A stretch of DNA of 64,000 nucleotides. It comes from Nymphaea colorata. Lineage: Eukaryota > Streptophyta > Magnoliopsida > Nymphaeales > Nymphaeaceae. A model generated the notes under the pieces. It had not been told where the DNA came from. It was given only the letters and a program-made list of their open reading frames with translations, and did no database searches. The stretch covers positions 6,784,417 through 6,848,416 of the forward strand of contig NC_045149.1 of assembly GCF_008831285.2 (NCBI RefSeq), given 5' to 3'. Both the position numbers and the translations under genes were made by a program. This document shows positions 45,726 to 55,800 of the stretch, one piece after another; position 1 is the stretch's first letter; each line of letters starts with the position of its first letter.

Positions 45726-47957
45726 TCATACCGCCACCATGTCATCTTCTACCAAAACATCTTCTAGGGGACCATGTTTCCTTTTGGAAGACATTGCAGA
45801 AACTTCAGCAGCAAGAGAATATTTGTTGCAGCTATAGCACGCATTCGTGAATGCAGCCACAGTGATAGAGTCCAGAGCCACATCCTTATCTAATAGCTTG
45901 TACACAAAATGTGATGCTAAATCAACTTTATTTTGGCTGCAAAGCTTCCTAATAAGTATGAAAACTATTTTTATCCACAATTTTTTGTCCAGTTTGTTCA
46001 GCAAAGATGAAGCAATGTCAGAGTTTTCTTTCATGCATAATTCATATGCTATAGTTACAGAGGTCACCTCACAGGGAGATAAACCCCTGTCCAGCATTTC
46101 CTCATACAATATGTGTGCCTTGTCCAATCTAGAATCCTTGCAGAGTCCACTTATCAAGGCCCCATAGGTGATAGAATCAAGCATACAACCGTTATCCCTC
46201 ATTTTCTCAAGGACTTCCAAAGCAGCGTCCACATTTCCTTCCTTACAGTGACCACAGATCATAGAGGTGTAAGTTTGCTTGCTCGGAACTAAACCAATTT
46301 TCAAAGCTTCATCAAAGAGCCTCTCACCATCTCTTACCTTCCGTTGCTTACAAAATGCAGCGATCAATGTGGTGTAAGTATGCATGTCAGCCTCGCAACC
46401 TGCCACAATCATCTGCTTGAACAGATGCAATGCCTGATCCACATTATCTCGCTTGCAATTCTCAGTGATAAGTATGGTATATGTGTATCTGTCAAATTTC
46501 AATCCTTGAGCCAGAGCTGAATTGATCAAGGTATGAGCTTCCTGAACTCTTCCCTTCTTGAACAGACCATCAATTATGGAATTGTATGTAGTGATGTTTG
46601 GAAGGCAACCTTTGCCTACCATTTCTTCTAGCAATTCATTTGCTCGGCTGAAGTTTCCGTCTTTGCAGTGCCCATCGATCAAAGTACTGTAAGTCACAGT
46701 ATTTGGGATCAAACCCTGTTCCTGCATTCTTGTCACCAACATTTCTGCCCGACCCATCTTGCCCTCTTTACAGTAACCACTGATCATGGAGCTATAAGTA
46801 TGCACATTAGGCTTATAATGATCGCTTCGAACAAGCTTTAAGAACAATCGGAACGCCCTTTCTGTCCATCCTTTCTTGCACAATCCATTGATCAATGCAG
46901 TATGAGTGTAAACATTTGGTTTTATCCCTTTCCCTACCATTTCCTCCAATGCTTCAAAAGCCTGTTTCACACTCCCCCTTTTGCACAATCCATTGATCAA
47001 TGTCGTGTAATTAATCAAATTCATTGACAAACCCCTCTTTCCCATCGTCTCAATTATTCCATACACCCTACCGATGCAACCTTTTGCAGAATATGCACTG
47101 ATAATTGCTGTCAAAGCCACATTATCTATGCAAAGTCCCCTTCCCACCATCATCTTTAACATTCTCTCTATATCTCCAATGCTTCCCATTCTACAGTAGA
47201 AGCTCACCAATGTCTTAAAAGAACACGAATTCGGCGACACCCCATTTCTCTCCGCCATTTCCATGAATGCATACTCAACCAAATCCTTTGAACCCAAACT
47301 GCTGGCTTCCCTGAGGATACAGTTCAAAGTGTGGACGTCCAAGTGCAACCCCTGGTTTTGCATTTCGAGCACCATGTCAATGGATTCCTTAAGCCTCCCC
47401 ACGACGGCGAGATTCTCCACCATTTGCCTCATAACTTCTTGGGCCATCTTGAAATTTCGTCTGCAGATGAGTGCGCCTGCCATGGCCAAGTACAATCGGA
47501 GGAAAGTCCGATAATCTTCTTGGCCAATCGCCCAATTGAAGAAGAAGGATGCTGGTTTCGGCCCCGCCTTCTCGACGAGCATGGACACGACTGTGACAAC
47601 TTGTTCATTGCTCAGAGGAGGAACTATGTTCAAGCTACACACCCTCTTGTCATCCCCTTCGTCGCTGCATCGGCACACGAAATTGAATACGTCGTTGATG
47701 ATCTGGGGAGATGAGTTGCAGAGAACGCAAGAAGTAGGGACCTTGCACCCGACGAATCTGGTCTCTTGTTCTTCTGGATCAAAAGGTATAAAAGAAGATG
47801 CCCTCGGGTTAGCTTGTAGAAGATTGTGAGGAGACAAGGTTTCCTGATCTTCAACGCATGGAGAACGGTTGGTTGTGAACACAGCCCTCCTAAGTACCAT
47901 AACGGAGAAACGATGGAGATAGAGATGTTTGCATTGGAGACGGAAGGTGGGCATCAT
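45726..47957 (-). CDS. P-class pentatricopeptide repeat protein, At4g19890-like
   Basis: An intronless frame of 743 residues, typical for PPR genes. P-class PPR proteins enter mitochondria or chloroplasts and bind single-stranded organellar RNA for processing or stability. Seen: an N-terminus rich in basic and hydroxyl residues without acidic ones (residues 1-30), fitting an organelle presequence; about thirteen 35-residue motifs from about residue 205 to 640 (for example VYTHTALINGLCKKGW, VTYSTLIDGHCKDGNF, HTYTTLIAAFCKQRKV, ITYGALISGLCKDSRL); no E, DYW or SMR domain. The C-terminal portion (KLWIKIVFILIRKLCSQNKV, ACYSCNKYSL) is recalled as similar to Arabidopsis At4g19890. The RNA target is unknown. 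The first of two tandem ATGs is taken as start. The gene lies between the two halves of a segmental duplication. Confidence 0.93.
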   Translation of the reverse strand: MMPTFRLQCKHLYLHRFSVMVLRRAVFTTNRSPCVEDQETLSPHNLLQANPRASSFIPFDPEEQETRFVGCKVPTSCVLCNSSPQIINDVFNFVCRCSDEGDDKRVCSLNIVPPLSNEQVVTVVSMLVEKAGPKPASFFFNWAIGQEDYRTFLRLYLAMAGALICRRNFKMAQEVMRQMVENLAVVGRLKESIDMVLEMQNQGLHLDVHTLNCILREASSLGSKDLVEYAFMEMAERNGVSPNSCSFKTLVSFYCRMGSIGDIERMLKMMVGRGLCIDNVALTAIISAYSAKGCIGRVYGIIETMGKRGLSMNLINYTTLINGLCKRGSVKQAFEALEEMVGKGIKPNVYTHTALINGLCKKGWTERAFRLFLKLVRSDHYKPNVHTYSSMISGYCKEGKMGRAEMLVTRMQEQGLIPNTVTYSTLIDGHCKDGNFSRANELLEEMVGKGCLPNITTYNSIIDGLFKKGRVQEAHTLINSALAQGLKFDRYTYTILITENCKRDNVDQALHLFKQMIVAGCEADMHTYTTLIAAFCKQRKVRDGERLFDEALKIGLVPSKQTYTSMICGHCKEGNVDAALEVLEKMRDNGCMLDSITYGALISGLCKDSRLDKAHILYEEMLDRGLSPCEVTSVTIAYELCMKENSDIASSLLNKLDKKLWIKIVFILIRKLCSQNKVDLASHFVYKLLDKDVALDSITVAAFTNACYSCNKYSLAAEVSAMSSKRKHGPLEDVLVEDDMVAV

Positions 47958-48439
47958 CCTCTGGCGTGGGCAAGCTGTTATTGATCAAGTAAACATCACG
48001 ACCTTTGGTGATAAACAGATTGATTTAATGGCCAAACGCAAACTGAAATCCCTTGTTGGATACAGCACGCCCATCCAATTTCTACCAGTAGCACCGCTCG
48101 AGAGAAACAAGTGGGAGGAAACCAACACGAATCCAGTTAGTTTAATCAACAACATTCGATATAATAAAACAAATGAATACCACCAGCTCCGGAAAAGTTA
48201 AACCCTCTGCATCAGGGAAGATAAAGCCTGAGAAGGTACAGATGGCAGAAGAAGGAAGAGGAAGGATGAAGGGTGGCTTGCAGGACCATTCTTCCCGTCA
48301 TTGACAATGCAAGAAACCCTCCCCTTGGGCGATCCTCCAGTCGTCCTTGTACGATTCTTTCGTGCCCTGTTTGATTTCTTACCGTGCGAGCAATCATTCA
48401 ATATTCGACACTAAACAAGGACAGACAAGACAAACCTCC
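47958..48439. other. Upstream region of the PPR gene
   Basis: 482 bp before the PPR start. No second gene is seen; short minus-strand frames near 48200-48400 have no family resemblance. Confidence 0.45.
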
Positions 48440-48860
48440 AATTGGGAACTGAAAATGGCATACCCAAGAACATATATGCATCAACCAACGATCGTATGAA
48501 TTAAAAAAAAAAAACATATGAAACTAGCAATCACATCCGACAACACAAGCCAACAAATGTCAAATTCATTGCTACTAGTTATTCAGGCCATCTGAGTAGT
48601 GACATTGACAGCTTCTATACAATTGTAACCAAACACTCCAGAAGCAAGTCTCACATTTTACTTAGATGATAAATGTATGCCTGGGGGTGGAATGGGCCAC
48701 TAACTTCGCCATAAAGCTACCACTAGAAAAAGCCAAGCTTTGGTCCTAACGATGCTTTATGATGATAAATATCTGTGTGGTTGCATGCACATAGAAGCAC
48801 ACAAACATGTGTTTTTCCAGCACTGGACCAGCTGGAGGCCAATAAGGGTCAAACCATGAA
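48440..48860. repeat. Segmental duplication, copy B1 (partner 36980-37400)
   Basis: Colinear with part of the GPI-protein gene intron. Neither coding exon of that gene is present near this copy. Confidence 0.85.
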
Positions 48861-48954
48861 AAAAAAAATCAACTAATCTGTAATCTGTATCTCTTGGGTG
48901 GCATACTAACTTCAGCATTATCTCCTTCCCATAGCACTTCAATAATCTGTTCAT

Positions 48955-49128
48955 CTCAGGGTGGAGCTACAAATTTTATTTTATGGGGCAGTAAACATAT
49001 GGTTAACAAATTTACAATTGGCCTTAAGGTGGTATGGGTTTCGTATGACCGTCTCATATAACTGAACACAGGTCTATGGAAGTCCAACATATAAATTCAA
49101 AGTTTTACAAAGCCCCCACCTATCTCCC
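48955..49128. mobile_element. Possible MITE inserted in the duplicated segment
   Basis: It begins with CAGGGTGGAGCTACAAATTTT and ends with CAAAGCCCCCACC, the general form of GGAGC/GCCCCC-ended MITEs. The GTTAACAAATTT word in its body also occurs, inverted, at 18.65 and 25.0 kb. It sits where copies A and B stop matching. Target duplication not resolved. Confidence 0.35.
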
Positions 49129-49129
49129 T

Positions 49130-50300
49130 GCCCTTAGTTCATCCAACCACCTAAAGCGAGGAGCCTGTGAGTAAGATTGTGAGAACAAAAGGGAAGGGGA
49201 GACCAAGAAAAGCCCTAGAGAAAGTGACAATGGATCATGGTTCCTTGTCCGACATGGCCATGGTGCAAAGTCGGACCCGGCTGTTGTTAAAATGGAGTTC
49301 ATCGTGAGTGGAGGAGGTGGAGGAAGCAATGATCCGGTGAACCAAGAATTACCTCCAGCAGATCTGGCTTGCAATAAAGTAGGGTTCATGTAAAAGTTAT
49401 TGTACATTCTTCAGGCCAAATCTGGTCATTGCAAAATGGGAGAAAAACAGAGAGAAAAATAGGGTTCTCTCTCGAAAGAACGAGTAAATAGTTTTTCCCT
49501 ATGTTACCTTGAGTTATCCCGCCATCAAAACAAGAGTGGAAGCCTCTTCTTCTTCTTACCTACATACAGGGTCTAGAGCTGCATTGGCACTAAGTGGTGA
49601 GATTTTCAAATACTTCAACTTCAGCATAAAAGCCAACTCCCTTTTCTATATAAGAGCATAGCTTTCGGCAGGTTAAACTGAAGATACATTGTATAGCATG
49701 CCCCAACTCACTTGTTTGGCAGGTTGAACTGAAATACACTGCATAACGTGCTCCAACCCGCCCATCTGACCTATGCCCCTTCTGTTTGATAAAATGGTTA
49801 TTAGTAGAGATAATTGTTTTCATGGGCTCATGTGAGCACCCAATTCATAGTTTTGAAGAACCCAATTGCACACATTGCCTAGAGAATGGGTATAACTGAA
49901 CAAAATTAATGCAACTATATTCTAAAAGCAGCTTCAATTTGTTTCTTCAAAATCTTCATAGAAGAGCTCCATAGTTCAAAACCTAAAAAGAAGTTTTCCT
50001 AGACAATGAAAAAGGCTGAACATTTACCTTTTCATCTTTGAAACATAATTGACAAGTTTAGTTGTTCTATACTAAAAAATGATATCCGTCGCTTTGAAAT
50101 GGTTACAAAAGAGTGATCTGTCTTCTCATGTAAAATTGCTGGTTTTGCCTTAAGACAAGTTAAGCTATTGACCAGCACTTCCAATTTGTAGATGCGCTTC
50201 TTAAATAAAAATAACCAAAACTAGTAATGCAATCTATAACGACTATGTGCTTCCAGCATGTCCATGTAGACAGCTAGAAACATAAATGTGTGTGAGAGAG
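49130..50300. repeat. Segmental duplication, copy B2 (partner 39180-40560)
   Basis: Colinear with the upstream region of the GPI-protein gene and shorter by several gaps. Exon 1 of that gene is missing from the junction with B1, so this is a partial, non-coding copy. Confidence 0.85.
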
Positions 50301-50350
50301 AGAGAGCAATGTGTTCAACATAGAAGTGATTATAAGAACTTTAGAAACTG

Positions 50351-50500
50351 TTTTTTTTTTTTTTTCAACTCAATGAAGCTGAACTTGGGTCTAAAAAGAC
50401 TAAAAAAAGCTTTGGTATAGAAAGTTGATGCCCATGAGAATCGAACTAATGATTTATTTTGTTGTGAGTAGATATCTCAACCAACTATCTGCACCCAGTG
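50351..50500 (-). mobile_element. tRNA-derived SINE-like element
   Basis: Read on the minus strand it starts GGGTGCAGATAGTTGGTTGA (box A-like), has AGTTCGATTCTC (box B-like, 50436-50447) about 45 bases further, then a tRNA-unrelated body and a 15-base A tail (T run at 50351-50365 on the plus strand). This is the usual layout of a plant SINE. Target duplications are not clear. Confidence 0.55.
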
Positions 50501-52620
50501 CTGCTCTTGGATGTCACTTTCCCCGCCCCCTGGTCTGCCAGAGTGCCACCGTCAACGACGACCTGACACGGCCCGAAACCCCCACCTCAAACCTTTTGTT
50601 CTTCCCTTTTCCCTCTCTGCTGTCGAAAAAAAATCATTATATCGAAATTATATATTTTTAAAGCACAATTTGACATGCATCAAAGGGGAAAAAAATCATA
50701 TTTTGCTTCCAAAACGAATCATCCAAACACCCTTATGTCTGTGATGAACAGTTGCTTGGTCACTGTTTTTAATGGTTTTAGTGACACAAAATAAATAAAT
50801 GCAAAAAAAAAACTATTCAACGTGAACTAGCCGTTTGATTCAATTTTCCTTGTAACAAATCATGTCATCAAAATCAGACTGAATCGGATTGTCCAAATCA
50901 AATCGACAGCAAATAGATTGATTTCATGCTAAATCAGTAGTGCAATGTGTCAAGTTTTCACCTTTTTTTTTTTATTTATCTGAATTCCTTAATGTTAAAT
51001 ATTATATATATATATATTGCTTATTAAGAAACATTTTTTTTTTACATATTGTTAGCCGATTCACGGCCTAAATACGTGAAAGGGGCGATTCACCAAATTG
51101 GCTGCCTCAGCATCATTGCCTAACTGAATAATCATACTGCTGATTTGGTAAATCGACCAAATCAGCTAAATCATTTGAGAATCAACCAAAAAATATCAAA
51201 CAATATTGGAAAACAAGTAAAAATATAAAAATTAAAAATATGAAATATCAAGATGTTAAAAATAATAGTTAAAAACTGGCATATGACACTCTTGAATTGG
51301 CTACCAAATGGAAATTTGGAATTGGTTTCCCATCAATTTGATTCAAAATAGTGGACTCAACCAGTTCTTTAATGAAATCTCTATATCGACATAAGATTTC
51401 ACAAAAGGACCCTTGCGACATGGGGAATTGAAATCAATCGGTCGCCTAATGGTTAAAAAAATTTGAAACTGCCACTAAATTTTTTTTAAACAAATGAATT
51501 GATTTATGATATACGTATCGACGGTTTGTAATGGTTTTAGCAACATTTGTGATAGTTTTGCCAATGAATTTAAACTTTTTAATCAACTAGCAACATCCAT
51601 AGGCAGTAGATTTCAATTCATAGTGCATATATGTATATTCTTGTTGTTGTAAATTTTCTCAACTTTAACTCTATGTCACCATAGGGCGAGGTGCGGCAGC
51701 CGGAATGGCACATTTCAAAAAGTTTAAGTGCGGCGGTGCAGTGAGAATAATTTATTATTATTATTATTACTTTAATTTATTATATATATAACAGAATAAA
51801 CATATTATTATAATTTAGTTATTAATATATATAACATATTTAAATAATTGTATTGCATAGAAAAATATTGTTTAATTTAGTAATATGACATTCTAAGTAG
51901 GCGCAGGTGTGAATCGGAGCTGCAGTGGAGTAAAATAAAAGAGTCCGATAACTTATGACTAACTCCACTGCAACATGTATATATACATGAAAATTGACAT
52001 ATATGCATTAGGCCCGCCTAGCTCGATAATAAGTGAGGTTTGGCCGCTGGCCCAACTAAAATTTAAAAATAATATTTTTAATATTAAATAATATATAAAA
52101 CACATCAACAAACGAACATGCGCAACATCTCATGAAAATAATTCATTTTGAAGATATTTTGTTCATTTTAACTCCACGTAATTCAAATTGGAAAATTGCA
52201 ACCTAGGTTATATTGCCGGAAGGGTGCTTTTTATTAATAAAGTAAATGCTTAAGCTTGGTATTAGTAGTTCCAAAAAAACATGATCAGTTTTCAACTACA
52301 GTGAAAAAAACCTAAAAGTGGATTTTTAAATGTCTAATATCTTTTTATCCTTACCCGTTGTATATTCCGAAAAAAACTATCCCAATATATCGTAATCACG
52401 CGCTCCCCAACGATATTTTGAAAAAACACCGGTCAAGAAAAGCCGAAATTTTACGTCGTTTCCCAAAATATTCAACACACGAGAACCATTTACGTTGCAG
52501 CCACTGCTCATTGGCTCTTTGAACAGTAGGATAGGAATGATAATGTTAGTAATTTAACGTGTTGTAATAGGACAATTTTGGAATAAAGGACGTATAAAAT
52601 CGCTGAGCGCTGCCGTTAGG
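50501..52620. other. AT-rich intergenic DNA before the SH2 gene
   Basis: No gene recognised. (TA)n at about 51003-51018 and (TTA)n near 51750-51770. The stretch 51480-51600 has TTTGTAATGGTTTTAGCAAC-type words that recur at 29.66 and 61.5 kb, probably a dispersed repeat. Confidence 0.45.
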
Positions 52621-52863
52621 ATGTTCAGCAGACGGAGGAGACATGTCTCAAGAAGACGGAGGAGACATGACTCAAGAAGGTCAAGAAGAAGAGGAGAAAG
52701 AAGAAAAAGGAGGAGGAGGGGAAGAACAAGCAGAAGAAGAACAAGAAGGGGAGAAAAGGACGTTGCTTCAAGAGGAAGAAGGAGCAGAAGAAGAACAAGA
52801 AGGGGAGAAAAGGACGTTGCTTCAAGAGGAAGAAGGAGCAAAAGAAGAAAAGGAGGAGAATAG
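52621..52863 (+). CDS. Overlapping upstream ORF, arginine-rich, 80 codons
   Basis: An ATG at 52621, 22 bases before the SH2-protein ATG and in another frame, with adenine at -3, opens 80 codons dominated by Arg, Ser and Gly, and ends inside exon 1. Its composition follows from reading the GA-rich repeat in another frame, so a functional peptide is doubtful. It matters as a possible translational control, if transcription starts before it. Confidence 0.3.
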   Translation: MFSRRRRHVSRRRRRHDSRRSRRRGERRKRRRRGRTSRRRTRRGEKDVASRGRRSRRRTRRGEKDVASRGRRSKRRKGGE

Positions 52864-55800
52864 CGAAGTGGAAGCAGGAGAAAGAGAAGAAAAAGAGGTA
52901 AAGCGAGAAGTGGAAGCCGAAGAGGATGGAGGGGGTGAGGAGGATTATGTTGAGCTCAAAGATCTCCGTTTGGATATTTCCAAGTCCCGTAATCGAGGGG
53001 AGGAGGGTGCTCTGGATATGAAGGATGACGGCTCCTTCACGCTCTGCCTCTGGATTTACTTACTTGGCTCCTCCCAGTACCCCGCGGCCATCATTAACCA
53101 GGTCTCTCTCTCTCTCTCTCACTCACTTTCTTTCTCAAGTTCATTTCACGGCTTCTTTTGGGTGTCGATTTTTTGGTTGGTTATTCAGTTTATTTACACA
53201 TTTCTCGCAATTGGTTGCTAATACAGGTTTCTTCGGATGGTGAAGTTTCTGTCCCTTTTCTCAAGCTCAACGACGAGAAGAAAATCACTCTAATGCCGGC
53301 GGTTTTGGTGCACGAAGAGGCGTATTTCGACGAGGCTGAAAGACCATGTGTTTCCGCCGAGCTTGAATACCCGTTTGAGAAATGGGTTCACGTTGGGTGC
53401 GAGGTTGGTGGTTTCTCTTCCTATTCTGGTGAAAAGTTTATTGATTTCCTAACCATCCACGTCCTTTTCCTTTTTTTTCTTCCCCTCATGAATTTACCTG
53501 TCCCGCGGCCATTGCCTTGCGAACAACGCGCTCTTGCTTGTACAGGCATGTCTTGAAATGGCTTCTTTAGTCCTTTCTCATGCATGCACGTTGATGATCT
53601 GCATTCAGCTTTCATTCTTGCGAGATTTTTGGAATTATCTGCTTTATTACAAAGCTTAACAGTCCCATTTTTTACTATTCATGACTCGTTGGAACCTTTT
53701 GTACAATTTCACATTGTGAATCAAGTGAAATGACCCATAGAATGTCATGTTTCGAAGTTGGTGTTCCTCTTGACATGGAAGGCGATAGGGTAGCTACCAT
53801 TTTTTTTTTGGGGGGGGAAGGGGGATGGGGGGTGAAAACCATGCAGAAATCCAGCTGTGTACATGAATCAGGATTCGGCTGAGAATGGTAGTGTCCCATA
53901 AGTTGACTATCGATGATTCTTTGGAAAACTTCATACAATTCTTTTACGTACCTTTCAACTTTATGAATCAGGTGGAACGATTCATAGAATGTCCCATAAC
54001 TTTCTTTCAGTTGTCTTCCTGTTTAAATTTCGGATTTTGGACAGAATGTTCTGGCATTTTGATTATGGCCGCTTCTGTAGGTTAAGTGGTTGTTTGAACT
54101 CCCTTGCAGGTGGGCACAACCTATCTACGCCTTCATATTGATGGGGAAGTCGTCAATGAGAAGCAGCTTTCTCACTCATCAGTAAATGACTCTGCATTAA
54201 AAATGACAAACATAACGCTGGTTGGTAATGCGGAAGCAGATAATAGTCTCCATGGCTATGTTCATCATGCTTGTGTCTATGCAAGTTTCCCATCTGTCAA
54301 GGATCATTATGTGAAGGTAATCTGAATAGCCATATCTCCTCTTACTGGATGAAGGCATGATTCCATATGCTTCCTTATGCTTTGTGGGGTTTAAAATCTT
54401 TCATGGTTCTCAAGTGGACTTACTGCTTGCAGAATCCACCATTGATGTTGTCGCTTGATGGTTCCTCATGTCTCTCTGAAAATATTGAGGTTGTGGAAGG
54501 TGGGGATGGCGTTTGGAGTGTAGTTGGTGGTAAGGTCAGAACGATTCCTTTCAGTTGCTTTCTATGTCAGTTTTTTGCTCTGCAAATAATGCAGGAAAGC
54601 CTAAAGATTAAAGAATAGAAGTTGCATGACAAAATATTAGCTTAACCTAACACTTAAATGGACACATTATTATCTGTTCATAGGATGCAATAATCTGATA
54701 AATCTTCTCACAAAATGAAATCTGCGATACTAGAAAATATTGATAAATGAGAAGCCTTGTCATGAAAGTTATGCACTTATGCTAGGTTGTCCTTTGCTCT
54801 TCTTCAGTAAAGAAATTGCCATTAGATGATGGAGTTCCCTTTTCGGTTTCTCAGCAAAAACTTTGTGACCATTAGTTGTTTTAGATAAAAGGTTACACAC
54901 ACATACATATGTTACTGCCTGGTCTGGGTACCCTTCTAGCCTGCATCAACTAGCCGATGTGATACTCTCCAGAAGCTATATACTTGGACTTGAAGGGCAT
55001 ATTATTAACTATTTTTACATTTCAAATTAAGGAATCAACTGGAATTGGCCATTTAAGGTTTTAGTCATTATATTAGTTAGTTGCAGGGAATATAGATTCC
55101 AGTGAAAACCTGCTGAGGGATAGGCCCTCCACCATTTTATTGCTAAGATATAATATTTTCAACAAAAAAGTACAAATCCCCTGTCGGTATGCACCAAAGA
55201 GCATCAAGATCTAGGCCCCCATGTCCTCCTTTGGTTGGCTGGAAGCAACATAGATTATAACGTTTTGCTGCTTCGTTGATCTTGTGGTTGATTATTGTAT
55301 CAATGTTCTGGTATTCATGTAAGTCCAGCCTTGAATCGATTAACTATAGGGTCAAGGTTCTCTTCCCCTTTCCCTTCCCCTTCCCCAACAATCCTGAGAG
55401 AACTTCCCTCGTCCATTTGTTGCTGGACTGAAACTATGTCTCTACACTTGCAAGGCATTTAAAATTCACATCCCAATAATTTGGAGTGACAGGCTTCAAT
55501 ATGTCAAGTGATGACTTCTTATCTGCTTTCCTTCTGAGAAAAACTAATTTTGGTTGGGAGAGTTAGCACTTTGCTGGTTATCTGGGGATCTTCCCCTTCC
55601 TTTTGCATGTTTAATGTAATCGATCCTTCTGTTCCTTGCGCTGTGAAAGCTTGGCGTTGGCTTTTTGTGATCTCCTTACTGCTGCAAACCTGTGAAATTT
55701 TGTGCTTTTTCTCTCTCTTTCATATGCATACATGTAAAAAATGCATGTGTCCACATTAGTATGGATCAAGAGTATTATGCTTTAGCACATAAGCAACCTT

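Noticed and set aside
50436-50490. A functional tRNA gene
   Set aside because: The cloverleaf cannot be completed and an A tail with unrelated body follows, so a SINE is the better explanation.
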